A DNA stretch of 42,884 nucleotides from Akkermansia muciniphila (GCA_945900455.1 CAMDJH010000017.1:1-42884); one strand, 5' to 3'. Positions 33,066 to 42,173 are shown, counted from the first letter of the stretch. Notes: generated from the sequence alone by a model not told the origin. Program-made: numbers and translations.

Positions 33066-33943
33066 TTCCGGAGGTTCAAACGCCTGATTCCACGGCCGGC
33101 TACCGCGGTCGGTTGGCGCCGTCTCCCACCGGCCGTCTTCACCTCGGGCATGCGCGCACCTTTTGGTGGGCATGGCAGCGAGCACGCGCAGCGGGAGGTC
33201 GAATCATCCTGCGAAATGACGATCTGGACACGGCTCGATGCCGTCCGGAGTTTGTGGCGGGTTTTCTGGAAGACTTGCGGTGGTTGGGCCTCGATTGGGA
33301 CGAGGGTCCGGACATCGGAGGCCCGTATAGACCTTACAGCCAGAGCCAACGATCGTCGCTCTATCGCGATGCTTTCGAGACGCTCCGATCGGCCGGCTTC
33401 CTTTACCCCTGTCAGTGTTCGCGCAAGGACATCCTCGACGCCCTCCAGGCACCGCACGACGGCGACGAGGAACCGGTTTATCCGGGGACCTGTCGCCCGG
33501 ATCGGGTCTCGCCGGATTACCGGGGTTCTCGGCAGGGAGTGGCGTGGCGTTTTCGGGTCACGGACGGCGAGCACGTCCGGTTTGTCGATGGTGGATGCGG
33601 TCCACAGGAATTCGTGGCGGGTGTTGAATTTGGGGACTTTGTTGTCTGGCGGCCGGAGGGTTTACCGAGCTACCAGCTCGCGTGTGTGGTAGATGACGCC
33701 GCGATGCGGATCACGGAAGTGGTGCGCGGGCGCGATTTGCTCGCCAGCACCGCACGTCAGTTGCTGCTCTACCGCGCCCTCGGCGAGGTGGCGCCCGCTT
33801 TTTTCCATTGTCCCCTCGTTACCGATGAAAAGGGGGTGCGATTGGCTAAACGGCAGGACGCCCTGAGTCTCAGGACACTACGCGAGAGCGGGCGAAATCC
33901 GATGGATATTCGGCGCGAGCTGGAGGCGATTCCTACGCCTTGA
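33062..33943 (+). CDS. gluQ: Glutamyl-Q tRNA(Asp) synthetase
   Basis: The 293-residue protein is a glutamyl-tRNA synthetase without the anticodon-binding half, as in GluQ-RS, which attaches glutamate to queuosine-34 of tRNA(Asp). YRGRLAPSPTGRLHLGHAR contains the HIGH-type site HLGH (27-30), LRNDDLDTARC is the usual LRIEDLD region with Asn-Asp for Ile-Glu, and RLAKRQDALSLR is the KMSKS-like loop. The zinc site has Cys117 and Cys119 (YPCQCSRKD), Tyr140 and Cys144 (VYPGTCR), as in the family. ATG 33062 is chosen because it overlaps the upstream stop and starts just before the family core; the frame is open back to 32732 only as an antisense shadow of its neighbour. Confidence 0.94.
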   Translation: MIPEVQTPDSTAGYRGRLAPSPTGRLHLGHARTFWWAWQRARAAGGRIILRNDDLDTARCRPEFVAGFLEDLRWLGLDWDEGPDIGGPYRPYSQSQRSSLYRDAFETLRSAGFLYPCQCSRKDILDALQAPHDGDEEPVYPGTCRPDRVSPDYRGSRQGVAWRFRVTDGEHVRFVDGGCGPQEFVAGVEFGDFVVWRPEGLPSYQLACVVDDAAMRITEVVRGRDLLASTARQLLLYRALGEVAPAFFHCPLVTDEKGVRLAKRQDALSLRTLRESGRNPMDIRRELEAIPTP

Positions 33944-33944
33944 A

Positions 33945-35321
33945 TTACGGATCCAGAAACTTACCGGGGTTTAGAATTCCGCGGGGATCCAGCGCGTGCT
34001 TCACGACACGATGCATGACGCGCGCTTCGGCCGAAACAGCGATTGGCCACCAGGGTTTCTTAGCCAACCCGATGCCGTGCTCGCCAGTGATGCTTCCACC
34101 GAGCGCGAGGATACCTTTAAAGAGGTCATCCAGTGCCCGTTCACTCCGTGCGAGCTGGTCGCGTGAGGATGAATCCAACATCACGTTAACATGGATGTTG
34201 CCGTCTCCCGCATGCCCGAAGCAGGCGATCGGAAGCTTGTGTTGGCGTTGCAGACGAGCGGCCAGCTGGAACAGGGCTTCCAGTTTTCCCCGGGGCACGA
34301 CTACATCTTCGTTGAGCTTGGTCAGACCGGTGTCGCGGAGTGAGTAGCTGAATTCGCGACGCAGCTTCCAGAATTGTTCGCAACCGTCATGGCCGAATCC
34401 TCGTCGAAGTACGACCGGCCGATGCGTGGCGATCACCCGGGCGAGCGCGGCGATCTCTTGGCGGACACTGCGCTCCTGGCCGTCGAGTTCGACAATGCAA
34501 AGGGCTTCGCAACCGGCGAGAAGTCGAGATCGGGTGCGCTGGCGGGCTGCCGCCAGAGTGAAAGCATCCGCCAGTTCAACGGCGCTCGGCAGAAAACCCG
34601 CCTTGAAGATGTCTCGAATCGCCTGAGTGGCACCTCGGAGATCGGCGAAACCGGCCGCCAGACACGCCCGGAACGGCGGTAGCGGGAGCAGCTTGAGCGT
34701 GGCTTCCGTAATGATGCCCAACATTCCCTCGGAACCCACAAACAGTCGGTGGAGATCAAACCCAGCCTTGTTCTTGTGAGTGCGTCCTCCAAGACGGACC
34801 CGGGTGCCGTCCGCGAGGACCACTTCCAGCCCGAGCACGTAGTCCCGCGTCACTCCATACTTTAGACACCGCGGTCCGCCCGCATTCGTGGCGAGATTTC
34901 CGCCGATCGTGCAATCGGCCCGGCTGGCGGGGTCGGGAGGATAGTATAGTCCCCGCTTCTCGACCTCATTTTGCAGTCGTTCCAAGATCACGCCGGGTTG
35001 CACGACGGCGACAAAATCGGCGGCGGAGATTTCGCGGATCCGATTCAGCCGGATCAGGGAAAGGGCGATGCCTCCGCGCACGGGCACGCAGCCACCCACG
35101 TAGCCATATCCGGCACCGCGGGCGGTGACGGGCACTCGGTGGCGATGGGCGAATTTCAGGATGCGGACGATCGACTCCACCGAACCGGGAAGAGCGGCAA
35201 CGTCCGGTTCGTGGTGGCTAAACCATTTGTCGCCTGCGTGCGACGCAAGTGTGACGGGGTCTGTACGGAATTCATCCGCGGCCAAAAGCCGGGCCAGAGC
35301 ACGACGGAGTGCGGGAGACAT
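33945..35321 (-). CDS. GlcD-type FAD-linked oxidase (glycolate/D-lactate type)
   Basis: The 458-residue protein has the PCMH-type FAD domain (LPGSVESIVRILKFAHRHRV, VTARGAGYGYVGGCVPVRGG, CTIGGNLATNAGGPRCLKYG, FVGSEGMLGIITEATLKLLP) and the C-terminal FAD-oxidase domain (CFGHAGDGNIHVNVMLD, GGSITGEHGIGLAKKPW, DPRGILNPGKFL). It oxidises a 2-hydroxyacid such as glycolate or D-lactate, passing electrons to a partner. No glcE or glcF is adjacent. It stops one base after gluQ on the other strand and begins 21 bases after the DUF2007 gene, possibly the end of the mla operon. Confidence 0.94.
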   Translation of the reverse strand: MSPALRRALARLLAADEFRTDPVTLASHAGDKWFSHHEPDVAALPGSVESIVRILKFAHRHRVPVTARGAGYGYVGGCVPVRGGIALSLIRLNRIREISAADFVAVVQPGVILERLQNEVEKRGLYYPPDPASRADCTIGGNLATNAGGPRCLKYGVTRDYVLGLEVVLADGTRVRLGGRTHKNKAGFDLHRLFVGSEGMLGIITEATLKLLPLPPFRACLAAGFADLRGATQAIRDIFKAGFLPSAVELADAFTLAAARQRTRSRLLAGCEALCIVELDGQERSVRQEIAALARVIATHRPVVLRRGFGHDGCEQFWKLRREFSYSLRDTGLTKLNEDVVVPRGKLEALFQLAARLQRQHKLPIACFGHAGDGNIHVNVMLDSSSRDQLARSERALDDLFKGILALGGSITGEHGIGLAKKPWWPIAVSAEARVMHRVVKHALDPRGILNPGKFLDP

Positions 35322-35342
35322 GGGGACGTCGAGATTCGAACT

Positions 35343-35582
35343 TTAGACGGAGTCCGGTGCCGGTGTTTCGGGATCTTTTGCCGCGAGAATTTCCTGAGCG
35401 GTTGCGGCCTGATCTTCCGGCACCTGGATGCGAAGACCTCCGACCGACATCGAGTACCCCTCGATCGCGTGGGCAGCCAGTTCGCTATGCACATAGACAT
35501 AGAGACCCTCGGCGCGAAGCCGCGAGGCGAGCAGTTGAGCCTCGACCGGACTGAACGTGGTGGCGATGGTTCGAAGGTTCAT
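35343..35582 (-). CDS. DUF2007 family small protein
   Basis: The 79-residue protein starts MNLRTIATTFSPVEAQLLAS (ATG 35582) and continues with LRAEGLYVYVHSE and GGLRIQVPEDQAATAQEIL. This is the DUF2007 (putative prokaryotic signal-transducing) fold, a ferredoxin-like unit in which an aminoacyl stretch resembles the ACT-type topology. Function is unknown. It starts seven bases after the MlaD gene stop and is probably co-transcribed with it and glcD. Confidence 0.85.
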   Translation of the reverse strand: MNLRTIATTFSPVEAQLLASRLRAEGLYVYVHSELAAHAIEGYSMSVGGLRIQVPEDQAATAQEILAAKDPETPAPDSV

Positions 35583-35589
35583 ACGTCGC

Positions 35590-36609
35590 TTAGCGAAATC
35601 CCGAGCGCCCTCCACGCAAAGGATCCGGAGACATCGGTTTTACGGCCTTCGGTTTATAGAGCAGGCCGTACTTGGTCAAGTTGCTGGAAAGTGTCGTGAC
35701 GTTTAGCACCAGATCCGAAAAATGGTCCTTGAGTTCGGCGTCCTTCAAAATGGCCCCCGCCAATCCTTTGCCTCCCTGGAGGTCGCTGGTGATCGCCTTT
35801 AAGTTGTCGGCGGACTCCCGCAGGCTGCTGACGGCGGTGCGGATCTCCGTCTTGTTGCTGTCGAGGATGCCGTCCGCGTTGGCGATCACCGAGGAAATGT
35901 TGGTGCCGATGATCTGCAGTTGATCGCCCAGGATTCGCACCCGCCCGGAAAAGGCATTGAAATTACTCAACGTGTTACCGAAAGCGGGACCGTTCGTCTT
36001 CACAATCGTTTCGATCTCGGCGACCGCGTTATCAGCCCGCACGGAGAGTGACTTGAAGGTGGCAATGGTCGCGGTGAGGTTGGTGAGCGTTTCTTCGGTT
36101 AATAAAAACTTGTCAACCCGGCCGACCGCCGTGTCGATTTTGATCGCTACCGAATCGAGTCGGCTCATCAGCGTGACGGCGGCGCGGGCCGCCTCCTGGA
36201 TATTGAAGGGAGATTCTGAGGTTTTTTCCGCGCCGTCCGCGAGGATGCCACCTTCGTTCTTCATGGGAACAATCGAGACAAATTGATCTCCCAGGAAACC
36301 GGATTGCTCAATTTCGATCCGGGCATCGGAATGAACAGGATAGCGGCTTTGCAGACGGCAATCAATGAGCACCGAGCGACCGTCGGAAGCGAGGTTGAGT
36401 TCGTTGACAATGCCGATCTGCACGCCGGACATCATGACGGAGGCACCTTTTTTGAGGCCGCCGACGTTGCTCGATCGAACAATGAGTCTCTTATTGCTGG
36501 AGAATAAAGCTGAACCCTTGCTGAAATTAACCAACAAGAGGCCGATGAGGACGAGAGCGAAGAAGACGAAAAGGCCGACCTTGCGGCTGGGATTGATCGT
36601 GGTGTCCAT
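35590..36609 (-). CDS. mlaD: MlaD/Mce-family substrate-binding protein
   Basis: From ATG 36609 the protein has 339 residues: one N-terminal membrane helix (GLFVFFALVLIGLLLVNFSK), a Mce/MlaD domain (LIVRSSNVGGLKKGASVMMS, GVQIGIVNELNL, SGFLGDQFVSIVP), then about 200 residues of helical, Asn/Ser/Thr-rich sequence. E. coli MlaD is only about 180 residues; the long tail resembles other Mce proteins that form tubes. It should sit in the inner membrane facing the periplasm and feed lipids to or from MlaE. The gene follows mlaF by 16 bases. No mlaB or mlaC is next to it. Confidence 0.92.
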   Translation of the reverse strand: MDTTINPSRKVGLFVFFALVLIGLLLVNFSKGSALFSSNKRLIVRSSNVGGLKKGASVMMSGVQIGIVNELNLASDGRSVLIDCRLQSRYPVHSDARIEIEQSGFLGDQFVSIVPMKNEGGILADGAEKTSESPFNIQEAARAAVTLMSRLDSVAIKIDTAVGRVDKFLLTEETLTNLTATIATFKSLSVRADNAVAEIETIVKTNGPAFGNTLSNFNAFSGRVRILGDQLQIIGTNISSVIANADGILDSNKTEIRTAVSSLRESADNLKAITSDLQGGKGLAGAILKDAELKDHFSDLVLNVTTLSSNLTKYGLLYKPKAVKPMSPDPLRGGRSGFR

Positions 36610-36625
36610 GATCGGAAAAAAGATG

Positions 36626-37366
36626 CTACCGAGTTTCGGTGGGAATTCCGTGCACGAAATTCGAGATGATTGGGTCGGTTGAGCGCAGAATCTCGGCGGT
36701 GGGAGCATCCCCATGAATCTTCCCCTCGTGCAACATGAGGATGCGGTCACTGATCGCTTCGGCGCTCTTTAGGTCGTGGGTCACCGCAATGCTGGTGACC
36801 TTCAACTGAGACCAAACACGGCGGATCAGTTTATCGATGACGCCCGCGGCGATGGGGTCGAGGCCGGTCGTCGGTTCGTCGTACAAGATGATTTCCGGCC
36901 GGTAGATGATGGCGCGGGCCAAGCCGACGCGTTTGCGCATGCCTCCAGAAAGTTCCGCGGGCTTCTTGGATTCGATCCCGCGGAGATCGACCATCTCGAG
37001 GGCTTCCTTCACGTGTCGCGAAATTTCACCGCCCGTGTGACTCCGCTCGCGCTGCAGCACGAAGCCGACGTTTTCTTCGACCGTCATCGAGTCAAAGAGC
37101 GCGGCCCCCTGGAACAACATGCCGAAGCGCCGCCGGATGGGTAGGAGTTCGCGTTCATTCAATCCGGTAAGATCGATGCCACCGACCAACACCCGGCCGT
37201 TGTCCGGGCGCAAAAGCCCGATCAGGTGCTTGAGGAGGATACTCTTGCCACCTCCGCTCCGGCCGATGATGACGATGGCTTCGCCGGCGCTGATTTGGAG
37301 CGATGAACCGCGAAGCACGGCATTCGTGCCAAAGCTCTTGTAGATCTCGCGAACCTCGATGATCAT
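36626..37366 (-). CDS. mlaF: MlaF-type ABC transporter ATPase
   Basis: The 246-residue ATPase has Walker A GRSGGGKSILLKHLIG, Q-loop FGMLFQGAALFDSM, signature LSGGMRKRVGLARAI, Walker B IILYDEPTTGLDP and H-switch VTHDLKSA. The FDSMTVEENV stretch and LSGGM-KR are characteristic of MlaF lipid-transport ATPases rather than sugar or peptide importers. It powers MlaE in the inner membrane. It starts four bases after the mlaE stop and is followed by mlaD, so these three are one operon. Confidence 0.95.
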   Translation of the reverse strand: MIIEVREIYKSFGTNAVLRGSSLQISAGEAIVIIGRSGGGKSILLKHLIGLLRPDNGRVLVGGIDLTGLNERELLPIRRRFGMLFQGAALFDSMTVEENVGFVLQRERSHTGGEISRHVKEALEMVDLRGIESKKPAELSGGMRKRVGLARAIIYRPEIILYDEPTTGLDPIAAGVIDKLIRRVWSQLKVTSIAVTHDLKSAEAISDRILMLHEGKIHGDAPTAEILRSTDPIISNFVHGIPTETR

Positions 37367-37370
37367 GGGG

Positions 37371-38150
37371 TCAGATTCCCTTGAATAGGCGCGTGAGAAA
37401 AAGTGTCAGGAAGAAATTGCTGACCAGAATGCTGATGCTGGCAGCCACGACCGCCTCGGTGGTGGCGCGCCCGACGCCTTCCGCGCCCTGCCGGCAATTC
37501 AACCCCTTGTAACAGGCGACCAGAGCGATGATGGCACCAAAAATGAGCGCCTTGATCAACCCCGTCACGACGTCGGATGGCGCGGTATATCGAATCATGT
37601 TCGCCCGGTAGTAGGTCCCCTCGATTCCGAGCAGGTTCACGCCGACAAGCTGGCTGGCGAGGATTCCGACGACAATGGCTTCGGCGGTCAGGAGCGGGGC
37701 GGCAACAACGCAGGCAAGGAACCGAGGGACCACCAAGTAATCGATGGGATGCGTCGCCAGCGTGCGTAGCGCGTCGATCTGTTCGGTGACCTTCATGGTA
37801 CCCAATTCCGCCGCCATGGCGGCGCCGACGCGTGCGGTGAGCATTAACGCCGCCAGAACCGGTCCCAACTCGCTGCACATGCCAACGCTCACCACGGCAC
37901 CGGTCGCCGTGTCCATCTTCACTTTGTGAAACTGGAAGAACGTTTGAGCGCAAAGTACCATGCCCGTGGCCGCGCCGGTCGTCAGCACGACGCTCTGGCT
38001 CTTGACGCCGACGAAGTGTAGTTGCCGCACGAAATCCAGCCAACTGGGCCGCTGATATCGGAGGGAACGCATCGCCTCCATCGCGAGCAAGCCAAAGTCG
38101 CCCAGACCGGTCAGGGCATCGTTGATGCGTTGTCTAAGAGTTGCGACCAT
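37371..38150 (-). CDS. mlaE: MlaE-type lipid ABC permease
   Basis: From ATG 38150 the protein has 259 residues. Family landmarks include FVGVKSQSVVLTTGAATGMV, GPVLAALMLTARVGAAMAAE (the conserved G-R-G-A segment), LGTMKVTEQIDALRTLATHP, and YLVVPRFLACVVAAPLLTA. Five to six membrane helices are expected. It is the first gene of the mlaE-mlaF-mlaD operon. A TTG at 38189 would add 13 residues unlike the family. MlaFEDB systems move phospholipids between the membranes, typical of Gram-negative cells, which fits a diderm host. Confidence 0.94.
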   Translation of the reverse strand: MVATLRQRINDALTGLGDFGLLAMEAMRSLRYQRPSWLDFVRQLHFVGVKSQSVVLTTGAATGMVLCAQTFFQFHKVKMDTATGAVVSVGMCSELGPVLAALMLTARVGAAMAAELGTMKVTEQIDALRTLATHPIDYLVVPRFLACVVAAPLLTAEAIVVGILASQLVGVNLLGIEGTYYRANMIRYTAPSDVVTGLIKALIFGAIIALVACYKGLNCRQGAEGVGRATTEAVVAASISILVSNFFLTLFLTRLFKGI

Positions 38151-38230
38151 CCGATACCGGGAGAATGAATCAAGCGGCGCGAACTTCAACCGCCGATTGC
38201 GAATGGGGAGGAGAGCATCTCACGGGCGTT

Positions 38231-39406
38231 CTACTTTGAAGGCAATAGTCTCCGGCGTGCCAGCAGGCCTGCGGCGAGAGCAATCCCGGCGCAGGCGAGG
38301 TACGGCGCCGCCAGGGAGAATTTAAGAAGGCCGGTGGCAAAGACAGGACCGAGCACGCGGGCGAGGGTGGCGGCACTTTGCGCGACGCCCAGCGTGGCTC
38401 CCTGTTCGTCGGCGGGAGTGAAGCGTGAAATCAATCCCATCGTGGGAGCCCGGTTGATGCCGGATCCGGCCGAGAAAAGGGCGAGTACCAAGAGCAGGGT
38501 GAGCAGCCCACCGACGTAGGGAAGCGCGGCCAGACTCGCGGCGACAACCATGAGGCTGCCCCAGATCAGGGTGCTCTCGCCAAAGTGCTTGACGAGACGC
38601 CCGATCAGACCGCCTTGAACCAGTGCGCCCATCAATCCGCAATAGGCGAACAAGTAACCGATCTTCTCCTCATCGAAATGGAATCGTTTTTCGAGCATCA
38701 ATGGGATTGTGCTCTCGAAGCAGGTGAAGCTAAAGGTGGCCAGGAAATAGAGCCCCACGAGCAACCCCACTTGCGGAACCTTGATCGTGTGCGCAATTTG
38801 AGCGAGCCGATTCTTCCGCTCGGGCTGGGCGGTTCCAGGCACGCGACTTTCGGCGAGGATGAAAAGGCCGGATATGAAATTGAGCGAACAGAGCAAGGCG
38901 GCGACCCATCCCGGGCCCGCGAGCCCGAAATGTTTGAAAGCAATCCCGCCCAGCACGGGGCCAAGGATGAATCCCAATCCGAACGCCATACCGATCATTC
39001 CCATTCCCTTAGACCGGTTCTCCGGTGTGGTGACGTCGGCGATATAGGCGGACGCGACGGAGAGGTTTGCACCGCATATTCCCGCAAACACACGCGAGGC
39101 CAACAATATCAGGAGGCCTGCCGAGCCCGTATAGCGGGCGGAAACGGCAAACAGCGCATACGCGCCGGCCGCCCCTAGATTGCTGATTAGCAGCACGGGT
39201 CTCCTTCCAATGCGATCGCTGAGTTGGCCCCACCAAGGCGCAAAGACCAGTTGCATGAGAGAAAAGGCACCAATGATTGCCCCGATCTGAAGCCCGTGCG
39301 CCCCGTAACGCTCCGCATAGCGGGGCAGCAGTGGCATCACGATCCCAAATCCGATGAGATCGATGAAGACGGTGAGAAAGATGATCAGAAGAGAGGGGCG
39401 TCGCAT
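38231..39406 (-). CDS. MFS transporter, TetA-like drug/H+ antiporter type
   Basis: From ATG 39406 (preceded by AAAAGGAAATCGACC, a good ribosome site) the protein has 391 residues and about 12 membrane helices. It has the DHA1 motif A GQLSDRIGRRPVLLISNLGA, an IDLIGFGIVMPLLPRYAERY start as in tetracycline exporters, and LGFILGPVLGGIAF (motif C). The substrate cannot be fixed; TetA-like proteins also export other compounds. It begins 60 bases from the stop of the upstream TolC-like gene in the same direction, so an efflux role with that protein is possible, though MFS-TolC pairs normally need an adaptor (EmrA/HlyD-type) that is absent here. Confidence 0.9.
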   Translation of the reverse strand: MRRPSLLIIFLTVFIDLIGFGIVMPLLPRYAERYGAHGLQIGAIIGAFSLMQLVFAPWWGQLSDRIGRRPVLLISNLGAAGAYALFAVSARYTGSAGLLILLASRVFAGICGANLSVASAYIADVTTPENRSKGMGMIGMAFGLGFILGPVLGGIAFKHFGLAGPGWVAALLCSLNFISGLFILAESRVPGTAQPERKNRLAQIAHTIKVPQVGLLVGLYFLATFSFTCFESTIPLMLEKRFHFDEEKIGYLFAYCGLMGALVQGGLIGRLVKHFGESTLIWGSLMVVAASLAALPYVGGLLTLLLVLALFSAGSGINRAPTMGLISRFTPADEQGATLGVAQSAATLARVLGPVFATGLLKFSLAAPYLACAGIALAAGLLARRRLLPSK

Positions 39407-39466
39407 GGTCGATTTCCTTTTACTGCGGGCCCGGTCGCCCGCGAATGTCCCCGCGGCGTCGAGCAC

Positions 39467-40825
39467 TCACCGGATATCCTCAATCCGCACGCCATCACCC
39501 ATGTCATGGTCAAGGCGGGCCTTGGCAACCGCGTATTCGCGCAGTGAGACGGTATAGGTCGTGCGGGCTTGGGTTAATGCCGTCTGCGCGGATAACACTT
39601 CCAATTGGGTGCCGGAACCTGCGTCCGTCCGTACGGTGGCAAGGCGCAGGGCCTCTTCGGCTTGCTCAATGACACGCGCCTGCGACTCCAGGACTTCCTT
39701 CGCCGCGATAAACGTGGAGTGCGCTGTGCGAATTTCGAGTTCAACACGACGTCCGGCATCGTCGATTTCAAGGCGTACCTTTTCCTTGCGGGCCATGGCC
39801 GCTCGCACCTTACCTCGGGTGAGGCCAAAATCCCAGAGGTCCCAGTTCAATTGCGCACCGGCCGTCCAGCCGTGAATCTCGTCCGATAATCCGGGTGCAA
39901 ATATCCGATTCTGAATTCCGTACCCCGCAATGCCCTCCAGTTGGGGATAATACGCAGAGCGTGCTTGAATGATTTCCTCATTGCGAAGCCGGTTCGAAGT
40001 CCGCAGAGCCGCAAGTTCGGGGCGTTGCCCGAGCCCTTTCGCGAGGGCGTTGGAGAGATCGATCAAGTATGGATCGAACTCCAGCTTGCCGGAGAGCGTG
40101 AGCGGAACCCCTTCGCCGAGGCCCGACGGCAGATTCCACCCCAGGAGGTTCGCCAGGCTAATCTTGGCGATGTGAAACGCGTTCCGGGCGCGGATCAACG
40201 GAGGCCGCGCATTCCCCAACTCGACCTCCGCCCGCAGCACATTGAACCGAGGCGCAACCCCCGCATTGTAACGACGTCGCGTGTCCGCAAGTTCCTGCTC
40301 CGAAAGCCGTATCGCGGACTCTCGGACCGTTATCTGTTCGGCCGTCATGAGGATGTCGCTATAGGCCGTGCGGACTTGGAGCAGGGTGTCGTTGACGACC
40401 ACCGCGTGCTGGGCAACGGCAGCTTCGCGGGTGAGACGGGCCGAACGGGCCGCTGACTTGAGACGTCCGCCTCCGAACACGGGTTGGGTGATTTGCAGAT
40501 TTGCCAACCAGTTTTGATCTCGTTGAAAACGGAATCCTTCGGGTCCGATTGGCACTGTTTCGAGTGTGCCTTGATCGTTAATCGTATACCGGCCGGCGGT
40601 GTTCACCCTCGGCCGATAGATCGATTGAGTTTGGAGGGCGATGGCCTGGGATTCTTCCACGTCCTGCTTTGATGCAAGAATCGCCGGGTTCTGGCGAAGC
40701 GCGACCTCGAGGCACTCGGGCAGCGAAAGGGGATGATCCGGCCACGCCGGCCCATTCGTACCGTTGGCCCATGCATAGCCCCAACTGAGTGTCAGTGTAA
40801 AACAGGCAATGCGTACGAACAGCAT
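39467..40825 (-). CDS. TolC-family outer membrane protein
   Basis: From ATG 40825 the protein has 452 residues with a signal peptide (FVRIACFTLTLSWGYAWA). Two TolC-type repeats follow: LSLPECLEVALRQNPAILAS with LQITQPVFGGGRLKSAARSA, and LIDLSNALAKGLGQRPELAA with AQLNWDLWDFGLTRGKVRA, each ending in long helices (DTRRRYNAGVAPRFNVLRAE; RTDAGSGTQLEVLSAQTAL). It should form a trimeric outer-membrane channel. No HlyD/AcrA adaptor is adjacent. It precedes the MFS gene on the same strand. Confidence 0.93.
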   Translation of the reverse strand: MLFVRIACFTLTLSWGYAWANGTNGPAWPDHPLSLPECLEVALRQNPAILASKQDVEESQAIALQTQSIYRPRVNTAGRYTINDQGTLETVPIGPEGFRFQRDQNWLANLQITQPVFGGGRLKSAARSARLTREAAVAQHAVVVNDTLLQVRTAYSDILMTAEQITVRESAIRLSEQELADTRRRYNAGVAPRFNVLRAEVELGNARPPLIRARNAFHIAKISLANLLGWNLPSGLGEGVPLTLSGKLEFDPYLIDLSNALAKGLGQRPELAALRTSNRLRNEEIIQARSAYYPQLEGIAGYGIQNRIFAPGLSDEIHGWTAGAQLNWDLWDFGLTRGKVRAAMARKEKVRLEIDDAGRRVELEIRTAHSTFIAAKEVLESQARVIEQAEEALRLATVRTDAGSGTQLEVLSAQTALTQARTTYTVSLREYAVAKARLDHDMGDGVRIEDIR

Positions 40826-40922
40826 GGGCGTGCAATCTATTCCGGGGATCCCGAAGGTCAAGGTGCGGGTCAGGGGAACGCTCCGCAATTTTCCCGGAAC
40901 CGCGCCGACGCAGGTCAAGGGG

Positions 40923-41924
40923 TCAGCGTCGGCCGCCGCTCTTTGGATCCAAGGCATCCCGGAGGCCGTCGCCGAGGAAGTTCAACGCCAGCAGCGTGGA
41001 TGCCAAAAGGAGCCCTGGACCCGCCAGTAACCACCAGTACACGCGCACTGAATTGATTTGCGAAGCGCCTTCGGCGATCAACGTTCCGAGGCTGGCTTGC
41101 GGCGGCCGAATTCCCAAACCGAGGTAGCTCAGAAAACTCTCGTACAAAATGATGGACGGAATGGTGAGGCACAAATAGACGATCACGATCCCCGAGATAT
41201 TCGGAAGCACGTGATCCATCAGAATTCGCCGCGTATCCGCCCCGAGCGCCCGGCTGGCGAGAATAAACGGGCAATTCCGGAGCGTAATCACCTGCCCGCG
41301 GACAATTCGCGCCATCGTCAGCCAGGAGACCGCACCAAGGCCGGCGAACAAGAAGATCAGACGCGCCGAATTCCCGAGCCTGGGTGAAATGGATTCAATA
41401 AGGCGCGCCAGATGCCCTTCCAGCGTGGTGATGAGCACGATCACGAATACGATGCCCGGCATGGAATACAACACGTCGACACATCGCATCATGACGCTGT
41501 CCAGACGTCCTCCGTGGTATCCGGCCACCATTCCCCACAGCACTCCGATCAAAAGGCTCACCCCGGCGCCGACACTCCCCACCAGAAGGGAGATGCGGGC
41601 ACCCGAAAACGTGCGGACCCAGAGATCACGCCCGTGGACGTCCGTCCCCAACCAGTGCTGCCACCCGGGAGGGCTGAACTGGATGTCCGAGCCGTGATTG
41701 GAATCGAAATGACTGACGGTGGGAATGAGCACCGTGGCGGCGATGATGACGGCGAGGAAAATTCCCGCGAGCACGGCGGGGCGGTTCCGACGAAACCGTT
41801 GCCAGGCCCGCTGGTTGGGAGTTCGCGGTGTGCCGGAGGCTTCATCCGGTCTGCGGCCACCCTGCCCCCCGCTCGGAGCGGGGGGAGAGGGCACTGTTGG
41901 GTATTCACACAATTTGGGACTCAT
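40923..41924 (-). CDS. Dpp/OppC-type ABC transporter permease
   Basis: The 333-residue protein has a Pro/Gly-rich cytoplasmic N-terminus, one membrane helix (LAGIFLAVIIAATVLIP), the oligopeptide-permease motif HWLGTDVHGRDLWVR, and a BPD_transp_1 domain with RISLLVGSVGAGVSLLIGVL, GALGADTRRILMDHVLPN-like EAA loop (SRALGADTRRILMDHVLPN) and PPQASLGTLIAEGASQ near the end. It imports peptides or other solutes with a DppB-type partner and ATPases. No partner gene is next to it: the 5' side (41925-42173) is non-coding and the 3' side is a TolC gene. Part of the N-terminus is encoded by a 21-base palindrome (41865-41885). Confidence 0.92.
   Translation of the reverse strand: MSPKLCEYPTVPSPPAPSGGQGGRRPDEASGTPRTPNQRAWQRFRRNRPAVLAGIFLAVIIAATVLIPTVSHFDSNHGSDIQFSPPGWQHWLGTDVHGRDLWVRTFSGARISLLVGSVGAGVSLLIGVLWGMVAGYHGGRLDSVMMRCVDVLYSMPGIVFVIVLITTLEGHLARLIESISPRLGNSARLIFLFAGLGAVSWLTMARIVRGQVITLRNCPFILASRALGADTRRILMDHVLPNISGIVIVYLCLTIPSIILYESFLSYLGLGIRPPQASLGTLIAEGASQINSVRVYWWLLAGPGLLLASTLLALNFLGDGLRDALDPKSGGRR
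41865..41885. repeat. 21-bp palindrome in 5' coding end of permease gene
   Basis: CCCCCCGCTC, one G, then GAGCGGGGGG is an exact 10-bp inverted repeat. It encodes part of the PSPPAPSGGQGGRR segment of the permease N-terminus. Flanking GAGAGGG and CACCC extend the pattern imperfectly. It looks like a REP-type repeat that entered the gene in frame. Confidence 0.75.
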
Positions 41925-42173
41925 AACGATTCCGGCCGGTGCGGATTCAATTGGAGATGACTCGATAGGGAGAGGTCAACGACGCAATCCCCCCCAACCA
42001 TCAAGGCCGTGATCCTGGTTTCCCTGGACCTTCCCGAAGGCGGGCCCTTTTGTCACTGGGGTTACCTTTGGCGAACACCTTGATACCCCCAGCATCCATG
42101 CGTTTTGAGCCTCCCGATCCAGGTGCTCCGCTACTCCGCCAAGGTGCCCACTCAACACTCAAAGGAGCCGGGT
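41925..42173. other. Non-coding stretch upstream of permease
   Basis: No gene, tRNA or clear promoter is seen in these 249 bases. Short frames are open on the minus strand but have no family likeness. The missing DppB-type partner would be expected here. Confidence 0.4.

Noticed and set aside
42060-42160. Possible tRNA-like sequence on the minus strand (GGCGGAGTAGCGGAGC...)
   Set aside because: No acceptor stem or T-loop (GTTCGA) could be formed, so it is not called as a tRNA.
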